DNA of 64,000 nt, taken from NCBI GenBank assembly GCA_011634665.1, contig WAEK01000005.1, positions 1,346,501 to 1,410,500 of the forward strand, given 5' to 3'. The position numbers were made by a program, and so were the translations under genes. Positions 36,795-47,109 of this stretch are shown here, piece after piece. Below the pieces are notes generated by a model. The model was not told the origin of the DNA. It saw only the letters and a list, made by a program, of their open reading frames with translations, and ran no database searches. The stretch is from Mortierella sp. BCC40632 (Eukaryota; Mortierellomycota; Mortierellomycetes; Mortierellales; Mortierellaceae). Position 1 is the first letter of the stretch. Every line of letters begins with the position of its first letter.

Positions 36795-37794
36795 TTGCCA
36801 CATGGTCTTGGCGCGTCTTTTTATCTTTTTTCTTCCCTTCTTTTTTCTCTCCAGACCCCCTTCCTTCCCCCTCACCCCTACAAAAAAACATGGACGTGGA
36901 CCAGGACCAGGGACATGGGACCAGGACCAGGACAGGGAATGAGCAGGGACATGGACATTCGGGACATTCGGGACATGGAGATGCGGGACCAGGAGAACAG
37001 GACCCCTTCCCCCTTTCTGCTCACATATTCCGCCACCGTTCATGGTCGCGTGGTTCCCGGCTGCAGACGGCGGACCTCCGACTATATTCTTATTCCTTTG
37101 AAGTCTCGCCGCCACTCTCTCCTCCTCCTCCTCCCTCTTGTTCTCTTTGTTCCCCTTATCTGGCATGGTGCGTGGTCAGAGCTGAGTGTGAATGACCAGC
37201 CAGTGTTTCCCCATGGACACCGACCCCAGGGGGGTGTCGACTGTCCTGGGAATCTCTTTTCAGTTTCCACTCGGTGGATTACACTTTTATTTTTCTTCCC
37301 CCCGGCTTCCTCCTCTCTATCCACATGGGACGACTTCTATGCCTGTGAGTACACTCTGAACGGACGATACGATGCCCTGGGTCGGACCAGCGTATTCGTA
37401 GGGCCGGTGTCGATGGTGTCGTCCACCCGCCTCCCTTGAGCTCCCCAAGCGAGCTCGGGCTCCCGTTCGGATGTGGAAAGTGGCCGTGGAGGTTGGACTG
37501 GATAGAGAGAGAGGAAGGTCATTCTCTTTTGTGCTGGGTGCTTCTTGTCTAGAGTCTTCAGACTCGCACCTGGGCAATACGACGGTCCACACAGGGGGTC
37601 TGGCGAGGTGTCTTTGGTTGAGGGAGGCCGAGGACACATCAATAGACTCCGGACTCCTAGGGGGTTCTATGTTGGCGGTGGCACTTCTAGAGGGTAAAGA
37701 AGAAGATGCAAACCCAACAAGAACGGGGTGTCATGGTTTGCAGCCTGCTCGAGGCACACCCTGCATAGCCTGGCGATACTCTTCTCTTCTCTGA
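36795..37794 (+). pseudogene. Repeat-encoded open frame, copy A (broken)
   Basis: The frame starting MPHGLGASFYLFSS runs through a Gly/Asp/Met-rich stretch made of ggacatggacattcggga-type units. It continues through residues such as WDDFYACEYTLNGRYDALGR to about 37439. It is then cut by a two-base deletion (gtccacccgcc here against gtccacacccgcc in copies B and C) and continues in another frame to 37794. No family was recognised. The opposite strand is also open for about 100 codons, so coding status is doubtful. Confidence 0.4.
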
Positions 37795-38653
37795 TGAGCA
37801 GAGAAGGGGTCCAGGTGAACTGATGGCAAACCAAAGTTAGAGTAATAGAAATCGCAAAGAAAGAAATAAAAAGAGTGAGCATAGTGGAGGAAAGGCACGA
37901 GCAAAGCATGGCCCATTGTCTAGTTCATAGATACTGGCTAAAGGCATCGCAATCGTATCATATCAGTCTTTTATGTTAAACATTTTCAGTAACACCAAAT
38001 CATGGAGACCAACTAAGCAAGTCCCAAGGGTACTATTGAAGTAATCCAGTTACTTAGAAGTCTCTGCGAATCATGAACAGACAAGAGTTTTTCTTTTTTC
38101 TTTTTTCTTTTTTCTTTTTTGGTCAAGTATACTTTATTAAGTTGCGACTATGAGGCTTACATGAGTTTTTGAAATACCGTTGCATACCAAAGGCACTACC
38201 CAGACCATTCCACATGAAGTGGACGAATTCTCTTAAATGTAGGAGAGAAAAAACATCAGTCCATCCTCATCATTTGATCAGCACCTTGTCGATGCTGTCT
38301 TTTGGCAACCGCTTAGTGGTCTTGCTTGATGTTGCTCAAATCTTATCCATGAGGATGCGCCTTCCTCCCCTGACATCCGTTTAGTGTGTTTGTCTCCCTG
38401 GTATCTCTTTTTTATATCCCTCCTCTGACATATCCTCTCTGGATCCCTCTCTCGTCTACTGACATTCTCTTACTTTTGCTGCAGCCTCATTCAGTTTATC
38501 TCCTTTGAATTTTTTTACTTGGTTTTATTTTCCTTGGTCCCTGATCCACATATGAAGATCTCTCTACCATAAACAACCTTGCACCAAATCCATATCTCTT
38601 GAACAGCTCTTGACATTACTCATTACAATAAAAAAAAAAAAAAAAACTCCATT

Positions 38654-38950
38654 ATGGCGTCTCACACTATTCTCCATTTCCTTGTGAGCTTGGCCATTCT
38701 GGCAGCACTTTTGTCCACCGCAGTTGCCTTTCTTGTCGGTCTTGATTACTTGAGGATCTGCAATGTTGACGAAATATGCAAACGTACAGTAACAATAGGC
38801 TACGAAGTAGATGGTTCTAACTCTCCCACCCATCCAATAATTGTGCCTGTCCCAGCGGATCTAAATGCAAGTTTTCTAAATCTAACACCTGGTATCCACG
38901 CATTAGTTATTTTACTTGCCAGTGAAACAACTAAGGTCCTTACTGGTTAG
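38654..38950 (+). CDS. Small hydrophobic-leader protein of the island locus, copy A
   Basis: 98 residues with an N-terminal hydrophobic segment (LVSLAILAALLSTAVAFLVG) resembling a signal peptide or anchor. A short Cys pair region (ICNVDEICKR) and a second hydrophobic C-terminus follow. The leader aligns with the product at 46181 (both contain HFLVSLAILA or HLLVSLAILA), and so do the 60 bases before the start (ctcattacaat). A downstream segment common to all copies (GCVVNDLLPVCGSGVVPENY, about 39535-39600) may be a second exon. No known family. Confidence 0.45.
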   Translation: MASHTILHFLVSLAILAALLSTAVAFLVGLDYLRICNVDEICKRTVTIGYEVDGSNSPTHPIIVPVPADLNASFLNLTPGIHALVILLASETTKVLTG

Positions 38951-39293
38951 CCAGCGTCAACAACGCGTACGAGCAAGAGGAGATTGAAGGATAAAATGTA
39001 TTAATGAGATAGTCTCGACAAGTGTATAGAAGAAGCTCAGCTTGTCCCTCTACAAGATCAAGGATCATACCCTTCAATCTGGAATTTGCTGATTTACTGA
39101 AGAAAGTTAATTCAGAGATGGGAGAGAAGACCCTGGGATTGCCGAGAAGCAGGTAGAAAAAAATAAGAGCATTGCCCTTCAAAAAAAAAAAAAAAAAAAA
39201 AAAAAAACCATTGCTTAACGGTTTTTCTTTCCTTTTTGCTGTCATCTTCGCCTGTCCCCCATTTCCTTTGATCTTGATCCTATTCCTTAGTAC

Positions 39294-39492
39294 CAGTGAG
39301 TTACACCGGTATTCGGTATACTGCAGTATCCACAGTACTCAGTAAACGGTATACTACCGAAGCTAAAATGTTTACCTGTGGTACAATGTTCATTCTGTTA
39401 CCGGTAGAAAACACCGGTACAGTTTACCGGTATGAGGTTTTATACCGCCCGGTTGGTACCGTTTTTATTCTGTGTACCGGTGTAATTCACTG
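39294..39492. mobile_element. 199-bp hAT-type MITE
   Basis: Terminal inverted repeats CAGTGAGTTACACCGGTA (left) and, read from the other end, CAGTGAATTACACCGGTA match at 17 of 18 positions. The flanking 8-bp direct repeats CTTAGTAC (39286-39293 and 39493-39500) are perfect. The 8-bp duplication and CAGTG ends fit the hAT superfamily. The interior is full of ACCGGT palindromes and has no ORF. Corresponding positions in copies B (about 40327, tctttggtactc) and C (about 46790-46815) lack the insert, so this is a clean post-duplication insertion. Confidence 0.93.
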
Positions 39493-40181
39493 CTTAGTAC
39501 TCAGTCTTTTTGGTGGCGATCAAGAGTTCAGTCTTGCAGAGTGGTTGTGTAGTCAATGATCTGTTACCGGTGTGTGGCTCTGGAGTTGTTCCTGAAAACT
39601 ATGCTAGCCTGAGAGAGAGACTTTGGTCATGTCCCTGCGATAAGCTCGAGAAGAATTGTGGTAGCCGAAGCATCAGAATAATGTCCTTGTCCAAAAATAT
39701 AGTCAATGTGGGATTCAAATTTGTGTTTTATGACATGGACTCGCGAAGCATTACTAAAGTGGCTGGATTGGGATCCGGTACAACTCGATTTGTATGGCAC
39801 TCAGACAGACTTACCTGATTACTGAGCTCCAAGTCCTGTCCCTGGACATGTTTGCTACCTAGAACCCATCGCAGAAAGAGGTAGGGTGTCGAAATGAAAA
39901 AGAGAAAAATCTAACAAATGGGTAGAAAGTCACCCATATCCATAGTTGCAACAATAACCAAGGGCTAAAGTGCAGAGAAGAAGGAAAAGATAAAAAAGAC
40001 AAGTGCGTTGGTGCAAAAGAGAGAGAGAGAGAGAGAAAGAAAATGACTGTAAAAAAGTGGTAGGAGTGTGTTGACTTGAGTAAAGAGGAATTAACAAATT
40101 CAAGTACTCAAATCCTACATTGATCATATCTTGGACAAGGATATCATTCAAATATTTCAACTACGGCGCTACTTCACGAGC

Positions 40182-40451
40182 TCATTTCAGGAACTTGGCA
40201 AAAGAATCTCTCAGGCTGGTATAGTTTTCAGAAACAACTCCAGAGCCACTCACCGGTAGCAAATTATCGACTCTACAACCACTTTGCCAGACAGGATTCT
40301 TGATTGCTACCAAGATGATTGAGTACCAAAGAATAGAATCTGGATCAGAAAAGATAGGAAACAAGGGCTCAGAAGTCGACGAGATGGAGTGAGAAAGCGC
40401 TAAGCAGTGTTTAGTATAGGTAGTGCCTTTGGTGTGTGGGGGAGTATGCAA
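40182..40451 (-). pseudogene. 3' fragment of the small-protein locus, copy B
   Basis: The minus-strand frame ends KNPVWQSGCRVDNLLPVSGS, then VVSENYTSLRDSFAKFLK. This corresponds to GCVVDDVLPVCGSGVVPEDY in copy C and GCVVNDLLPVCGSGVVPENY in copy A. The leader-coding part is missing in this copy. Confidence 0.5.
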
Positions 40452-40841
40452 TGGTATTTCAAAAACTCATGTAAGCCTCATAGTCGCAACTGAATAAAAT
40501 ATACTTGACCAAAAAAGAAAAAAGAAAAAAGAAAAAAGAAAAACTCTTGTCTGTTCATGATTCGCAGAGACTTCTAAGTAACTGGATTACTTCAATAGTA
40601 CCCTTGGGACTTGCTTAGTTGGTCTCCATGATTTGGTGTTACTGAAAATGTTTAACATAAAAGACTGATATGATACGATTACGATGCCTTTAGCCAATAT
40701 CTATGAACTAGACAATGGGCCATGCTTTTTTGCTCGTGCCTTTCCTCCACTATGCTCACTCTTTTTTAATTCTTTTTTTTGCGATTTCTATTACTCTAAC
40801 TTTGGTTTGCCATCAGTTCACCTGGACCCCTTCTCTGCTCA

Positions 40842-41660
40842 TCAGAGAAGAGAAGAGTATCGCCAGGCTATGCAGGGTGTGCCTCGAGCAGGCTGCAAAC
40901 CATGACACCCCGTTCTTGTTGGGTTTGCATCTTCTTTTTTTACCCCTAGAAGTGCCACCGCCAACATAGAACCCCCTAGGAGTCCGGAGTCTATTGATGT
41001 GTCCTCGGCCTCCCTCAACCAAAGACACCTCGCCAGACCCCCTGTGTGGACCGTCGTATTGCCCAGGTGCGAGTCTGAAGACTCTAGACAAGAAGCACCC
41101 AGCACAAAAGAGAATGACCTTCCTCTCTCTCTATCCAGTCCAACCTCCACGGCCACTTTCCACATCCGAACGGGAGCCCGAGCTCGCTTGGGGAGCTCAA
41201 GGGAGGCGGGTGTGGACGACACCATCGACACCGGCCCTACGAATACGCTGGTCCGACCCAGGGCATCGTATCGTCCGTTCAGAGTGTACTCACAGGCATA
41301 GAAGTCGTCCCATGTGGATAGAGAGGAGGAAGCCGGGGGGGAAGAAAAATAAAGTGTAATCCACCGAGTGGAAACTGAAAAGAGATTCCCAGGACAGTCG
41401 ACACCCCCTGGGGTCGGTGTCCATGGGGGAAACACTGGCTGGTCATTCACACTCAGCTCTGACCACGCACCATGCCAGATAAGGGGAACAAAGAGAACAA
41501 GAGGGAGGAGTGGAGGAGAGTGGCGGCGAGACTTCAAAGGAATAAGAATATAGTCGGAGGTCCGCCGTCTGCAGCCGGGAACCACGCGACCATGAACGGT
41601 GGCGGAATATGTGAGCAGAAAGGGGGAAGGGGTCCTGTTCTCCTGGTCCTGCATCTCCAT
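40842..41660 (-). CDS. Repeat-encoded 272-residue open frame, copy B (intact)
   Basis: The only copy in which the frame is uninterrupted. It begins in the Met/Asp-rich minisatellite part and includes YSATVHGRVVPGCRRR, STWDDFYACEYTLNGRYDAL and LGASCLESSDSHLGNTTVHT, ending IAWRYSSLL. No domain is recognised. Copy A has a 2-base deletion and copy C a 4-base C-run insertion. The complementary strand is open for 121 and 100 codons over the same bases. Treat it as a hypothetical, possibly non-coding, repeat ORF. Confidence 0.35.
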   Translation of the reverse strand: MEMQDQENRTPSPFLLTYSATVHGRVVPGCRRRTSDYILIPLKSRRHSPPLLPLVLFVPLIWHGAWSELSVNDQPVFPPWTPTPGGVDCPGNLFSVSTRWITLYFSSPPASSSLSTWDDFYACEYTLNGRYDALGRTSVFVGPVSMVSSTPASLELPKRARAPVRMWKVAVEVGLDRERGRSFSFVLGASCLESSDSHLGNTTVHTGGLARCLWLREAEDTSIDSGLLGGSMLAVALLGVKKEDANPTRTGCHGLQPARGTPCIAWRYSSLL

Positions 41661-42487
41661 GTCCGAATGTCCGAATGTCCATGTCCCTGCTCATTCCTGG
41701 TCCTGGTCCTGGTCCCATGTCCTGGTCCTGGTCCACGTCCATGTTTTTTTGTAGGGGTGAGGGGGGAAGGAAGGGGGTCTGAAGAGAAGAGAAGAGAAGA
41801 AAGAAAGAAAAAAAAAAAAAAAAAAAGTAAAAAAAAAGACGCGCCAAGACCGTGTGGCAAACAGTCAAGTGACCCTCTCAGATTTGGCTCGAATATGAAA
41901 TTACCGACTTAGAAATCGTTGATGTGAGAATAGACGCCAGCTCTGGTGTCCATGAAAACAGGTGCTGCAGCCCATCCACAGTCATCAGTGACTTTATGGG
42001 CACCACTGGCGCTATATCCCGTTGGAGCTCTTGTGGAAGCTCTTGCAAAGGCTCAGGCAACGTTGCTGGGTAGTGCCGGTAGCTCCAGCAAAAAAAAAAA
42101 AAAAAAAAAGTAAGCATGCTAGCAAGCAGGCAAGCAAGCACACACACACACGCACGCACGCGCGCGCGTATGAAAGTACACATTGACTAGATTGGACCAC
42201 CTCAGTGCTGTTGCCTTGGTTCTTAACCAAAGTCTTGCATGAGCCAGAGCTACCACCCTCAAGATAGACATCCTTCGATGTATTATGACAATCCAGCCGC
42301 ACATGGTTCAAGTGAGCGATCCAACCTGGCAAGCCAAAGCCGTTCACACGTCTTCCTCTCGTTCTCCAACGTGAAATATCTCAACTACATTCTACTCAGT
42401 CATACCCTTTGGGGATCGGCCTTATTTTCCTACATTCTTCTCTCTCTCCCAGGGTTCATCGGAACCCTCCCCTCTTGTGTAGATTAC

Positions 42488-43659
42488 TTTTTTTTTTTTT
42501 TTTTTTTTTTGTCTGTCTACCTGTCTACCTATCTGTCTGTCTGTTTGTCTGTTTGTCTGTTTGTCTGTCTGTCTGTTTGTCTGTTTGTCTGTTTGTCTGT
42601 CTGTCTGTTTGTTTGTTTGTATTGTGAGCGACCATGTTCACTCATGAGAAGGACATACATTCAGAATCTCGGTCTGCCATCGTTGTACCTGCCGTTCTTC
42701 TCATGTCTGGGGCAGGTTGTGGGTAGCTGTCATGATTACTTGGAATATGCCTTTCATTCTCTGGTAGTGCAGAGCGAAGGAACGACAGAGCAAAGAGAGG
42801 AACAGAACGATGAGTGGGCGCATGCTTCACCCATTCAAATACATTGAATAGTCCCACGGTTCCTCTGTTCTCGCGAACAAACAGAGCTACCGTCCATCCA
42901 CTATTCTGGAGACATGAGCTAACGAAAAAGAGAACAGAAAGCTGAGGACAGAGAGCAGAAAAGAAAAAAGCGGTCAGTGCGCAACGTCTGAAACCTACTA
43001 GAGCGGTGATCATGAGAACCCTCTCTAACCTGAACTGCCCTTCCCTCTCTCTCTCGGAGGACAGTCGGCAGTGGAGCGAGTAACGGGAGAGTAAGAGTGC
43101 GCAGCAGAAAAGACTAGCGCACACTCACACATGTCAGAGGAGAGAGTAAGATAGTCTGAATAGAATGAAGAAAAGTCCAAGAAGAACAAGTGACCAACCG
43201 AGGGACACAACAGAGTAGGGTGGTCGGACCCCCACAGTGGAAAGAGAAGTGAGGACGCATGAATGATCCCGACGTGTTGGACCAGATCGCACTCCAAACC
43301 GCACACAGTCAGTAGCGCTAACTTTTTCAACCTTGGTCAAGATAACGCCATCCGATTGGTGTGTTCCTTGTGCGAGTGTTTGCTTTTTTTTTTTTTTTTT
43401 TTTTTTTTCCAAGCCAGAGCAGGAGCAGGAGTAGGAACACCTGTTCCGAGCAAAGCAGCAGTAGTGCTGTCTTGATTCTCTCCAACTGGAGCAAGTATCA
43501 GACCTCTGTCGCGTCGTGGTCCATCAGCAGGCAAATGGATTTGGACTAATGTCACTGTAGGCTGTCTCTCCCACCAAAGATTCTCTTAGCTCTGTGGCCC
43601 TTGTCCCTGTCATACTCTTGAGTTAGAATATAGAGTCCCAGGAAGAAGGAAAAAGAAAT

Positions 43660-43709
<50 letters not shown>

Positions 43710-43719
43710 GGTGCTCCGG
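42488..43719 (-). repeat. Central core of palindrome 1 (inverted copy of the 49.5-50.77 kb core)
   Basis: Bounded by a T tract plus gtctgtttgtctg microsatellite (42488-42620) on the left and a GA microsatellite (about 43661-43702) on the right. The reverse complement matches 49520-50768 in order. On the minus strand a 101-codon frame (43330-43025, starting MKKLALLTVCGLECDLVQHV) has a 100-codon counterpart in the other core. An inner A/T run (43386-43408) matches 49831-49857. Confidence 0.85.
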
Positions 43720-44309
43720 ACTCAATAAACTCTGTGCGTGAGAGAGGAATGAGAAGTATAACATGGCCGATCACCGAAAGATATGACTGAGTAGAATGTA
43801 GTTGAGATATTTCACGTTGGAGAACGAGAGGAAGACGTGTGAACGGCTTTGGCTTGCCAGGTTGGATCGCTCACTTGAACCATGTGCGGCTGGATTGTCA
43901 TAATACATCGAAGGATGTCTATCTTGAGGGTGGTAGCTCTGGCTCATGCAAGACTTTGGTTAAGAACCAAGGCAACAGCACTGAGGTGGTCCAATCTAGT
44001 CAATGTGTACTTTCATACGCGCGCGCGTGCGTGCGTGTGTGTGTGTTGTTTGCTTGCTTGCTAGCATGCTTACATTTTTGGCTGGAGCTACCGGCACTAC
44101 CCAGCAACGTTGCCTGAGCCTTTGCAAGAGCTTCCACAAGAGCTCCAACGGGATATAGCGCCAGTGGTGCCCATAAAGTCACTGATGACTGTGGATGGGC
44201 TGCAGCACCTGTTTTCATGGACACCAGAGCTGGCGTCTATTCTCACATCAACGATTTCTAAGTCGGTAATTTCATATTCGAGCCAAATCTGAGAGGGTCA
44301 CTTGACTGT

Positions 44310-45312
44310 TTGCCACACGGTCTTGGCGCGTCTTTTTACTTTTACTTTTTTTCTCTTTTTTTCTCTCTTTCTTCTCTTCTCTTCTCTTCAGACCCCCCTT
44401 CCCCCCTCACCCCTACAAAAAACATGGACGTGGACCAGGACCAGGACATGGGACCAGGACCAGGACCAGGGAATGAGCAGGGACATGGACATTCGGACAT
44501 TGGGGACATGGAGATGCAGGACCAGGAGAACAGGACCCCTTCCCCCTTTCTGCTCACATATTCCGCCACCGTTCATGGTCGCGTGGTTCCCGGCTGCAGA
44601 CGGCGGACCTCCGACTATATTCTTATTCCTTTGAAGTCTCGCCGCCACTCTCCTCCACTCCTCCCCCCCTCTTGTTCTCTTTGTTCCCCTTATCTGGCAT
44701 GGTGCGTGGTCAGAGCTGAGTGTGAATGACCAGCCAGTGTTTCCCCCATGGACACCGACCCCAGGGGGTGTCGACTGTCCTGGGAATCTCTTTTCAGTTT
44801 CCACTCGGTGGATTACACTTTATTTTTCTTCCCCCCCGGCTTCCTCCTCTCTATCCACATGGGACGACTTCTATGCCTGTGAGTACACTCTGAACGGACG
44901 ATACGATGCCCTGGGTCGGACCAGCGTATTCGTAGGGCCGGTGTCGATGGTGTCGTCCACACCCGCCTCCCTTGAGCTCCCCAAGCGAGCTCGGGCTCCC
45001 GTTCGGATGTGGAAAGTGGCCGTGGAGGTTGGACTGGATAGAGAGAGAGGAAGGTCATTCTCTTTTGTGCTGGGTGCTTCTTGTCTAGAGTCTTCAGACT
45101 CGCACCTGGGCAATACGACGGTCCACACAGGGGGTCTGGCGAGGTGTCTTTGGTTGAGGGAGGCCGAGGACACATCAATAGACTCCGGACTCCTAGGGGG
45201 TTCTATGTTGGCGGTGGCACTTCTAGAGGGTAAAGAAGAAGATGCAAACCCAACAAGAACGGGGTGTCATGGTTTGCAGCCTGCTCGAGGCACACCCTGC
45301 ATAGCCTGGTGA
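44310..45312 (+). pseudogene. Repeat-encoded open frame, copy C (broken)
   Basis: Same frame as in copies A and B, but a longer C run near 44670 shifts it, giving a stop at 44729. The remainder is open at 44722-45312. The only clear frame break lies in a homopolymer, so assembly or sequencing error cannot be excluded. Confidence 0.4.
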
Positions 45313-46083
45313 CACTCTTCTCTTCTTTGATGGACAGAGAAGGGGTCCAGGTGAACTGATGGCAAACCAAAGTTAGAGTAATAGAAATCGCAAAGAAAGA
45401 ATTAAAAAGAGTGAGCATAGTGGAGGAAAGGCACGAGCAAAGCATGGCCCATTGTCTAGTTCATAGATATTGGCTAAAGGCATCGTAATCGTATCATATC
45501 AGTCTTTTATGTTAAACATTTTCAGTAACACCAAATCATGGAGACTAACTAAGCAAGTCCCAAGGGTACTATTGAAGTAATCCAGTTACTTAGAAGTCTC
45601 TGCGAATCACAGACAAGAGTTTTTCTTTTTTCTTTTTTCTTTTTTCTTTTTTCTTTTTTCTTTTTTCTTTTTTCTTTTTTCTTTTTTCTTTTTTCTTTTT
45701 TGGTCAAGTATATTTTATTAAGTTGCGACTATGAGGCTTACATGAGTTTTTGAAATACCATTGCATACTCCCCCACACACCAAAGGCGCTGCTTAGACCA
45801 TTCCACATGTGTTGAACGGATTCACTTACAAGTAGGAGACAGTCTATTCCCGTTATTTGATTAGCACCTTACTGGTGCTGTCCTTTGGCAACTGCATTCA
45901 GTACTCAAATCTTTTCCCTGCGAATGCGCCTCACTCCCTGACATCTGTTTAGTGTGTTTGTCCCCCTGGCATCTCTTTTTATGTACCTCCTGCTCTCACC
46001 TCTGTCCCTCCCATTTTCAGCCTCGTACAGCCTATCTGCTTTGAAGTTTTATTTGATTTTACTCGCCTTGGTCCCTGACCTCA

Positions 46084-46090
46084 TATAAAG
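46084..46090 (+). promoter_or_regulatory. TATA-like element upstream of the copy C small-protein gene
   Basis: tataaag lies about 95 bases before the start at 46181, after ctgacctca. Copy A has the diverged acatatgaag at the same place (about 38550), so the element is best kept in copy C. Confidence 0.3.
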
Positions 46091-46180
46091 AGCTCTCTTC
46101 CATAAAAAAAAATCTTGACATCAAATCCAATCTCTTTAACAGCCCTTGACTCCACTCATTACAATCAAAACAATTACTCC

Positions 46181-46321
46181 ATGATCGCAGTTCGCACTTT
46201 TTTCCATCTCCTCGTGAGCTTGGCCATTCTGGCAGTTGTCCCTGTTGGTCTTGGTTTTATTCTCAGGAAAACCTGTGACACTGACGGAATATGCCACAGA
46301 CTAGCCAACGGAAGATCTTAA
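46181..46321 (+). pseudogene. Small hydrophobic-leader protein of the island locus, copy C (shortened)
   Basis: 46 residues: a hydrophobic leader (FFHLLVSLAILAVVPVGLGF) then KTCDTDGICH, aligning with copy A, but a stop at 46319-46321 removes the remainder. The following bases still resemble copy A to about 46430. It could be a truncated paralog or use a splice to the segment at about 46815-46936 (SQNGCVVDDVLPVCGSGVVP). Confidence 0.4.
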
Positions 46322-47109
46322 ATCCTTACCTATAGGATGCATCTATCCTAGCGGATCCGAATGCAAGTGTTCTGATGATAGCATCAAGAATTCTGGCATT
46401 CATTACCATACTTGCCAGCGAAGCAACAAAGGATAGTAGAAACATTGAAATGAAATACATACTAGTCAGTCAGCGTCGACAGCGCGCACAAGAAAGAAGG
46501 CAATGAAGGATAAAATGTAAATGAGATAGACCCAACAAGCCAAGCAGAAGCAGTCCAGCTTGGCTCTCTACAGAATCAAATATCATTACCACTCAATCTA
46601 GAGTTTGCCGATTGACTGAAAGAAGTTGGTTCAGAGATGGAGGAAGAGGTTCTCGGATTGCCGGGGGGCAGTTGGAAATGTTGAAGCAGAAGAACACAAG
46701 GAATACGGATTGCTCGCCAATAAACATTGCTTCACGCTTTCTCTCTCCTTTTCGTTTTCTTCTTTGCTTGTCTCCTATTCTCCCTAGTCCTATTCTACTT
46801 CATGATGCTGGTAGTTAAAAGTCCAGTCTCGCAGAATGGTTGTGTAGTCGATGATGTGTTACCGGTGTGTGGCTCTGGAGTTGTCCCTGAGGACTATGCT
46901 AGTCTAGGAGAGTCTCTAGCCAAGTCGTTGAAGTAAACTCGAGAAGAGTTGTGGCAGCTGAGGCATCTGAATAATATTCTTGTCCAAGATATGATCAATG
47001 TAGGATTCAAATTCACTTTTCACGATATGGTGTGAGATAACAACTAGGCTTGTTTATTGACTTGGAGATGCAGAGAGGATATCCTAGTTGAGATTACTTC
47101 AAGTCGCCG

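Larger units (their letters stand above)
36553..39840 (+). repeat. Locus copy A (direct orientation) of the island repeat
   Basis: Homologous in order to copy C (43.9-47.0 kb) and, inverted, to copy B. It contains the ccaccgttcatggtcgcgtg block (about 36.9-37.8 kb), a ctttttt tandem tract (38089-38122), and the small-protein gene and its 3' segment (38654-39840). Copies A and C are nearly identical over 36.8-38.1 kb but clearly more diverged outside it. Homology with copies B and C at the left end fades into the T tract at 36552. Interrupted by a 199-bp MITE. Confidence 0.85.
40060..42487 (-). repeat. Locus copy B (inverted), left arm of palindrome 1
   Basis: Reverse complement of copies A and C. 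40430-42480 pairs with 43720-45788. The part at 40060-40440 is the 3' segment of the small-protein locus, joined directly to the arm by a deletion of the small-protein leader part. A gaaaaaa tandem tract lies at about 40512-40545. Near 42140-42168 a CA/CG alternating tract occurs in both arms. Confidence 0.85.
43720..47027 (+). repeat. Locus copy C (direct), including right arm of palindrome 1
   Basis: 43720-45788 is the inverted partner of 40430-42480. From 45788 the homology to copy A continues (tttagtgtgtttgt, then the small-protein gene, then the GCVVDDVLPVCGSG segment) to about 47027. There copy C is interrupted, before aligning again at about 47505 with copy A's 39745 region. The ctttttt tract is expanded here to about 11 units (45622-45701). 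Confidence 0.85.

Noticed and set aside
40994..41359. 121-codon plus-strand frame (and equivalents in copies A and C)
   Set aside because: Antisense of the 272-codon repeat frame, Pro/Ser/Arg-rich; cannot both be real and neither is proven.
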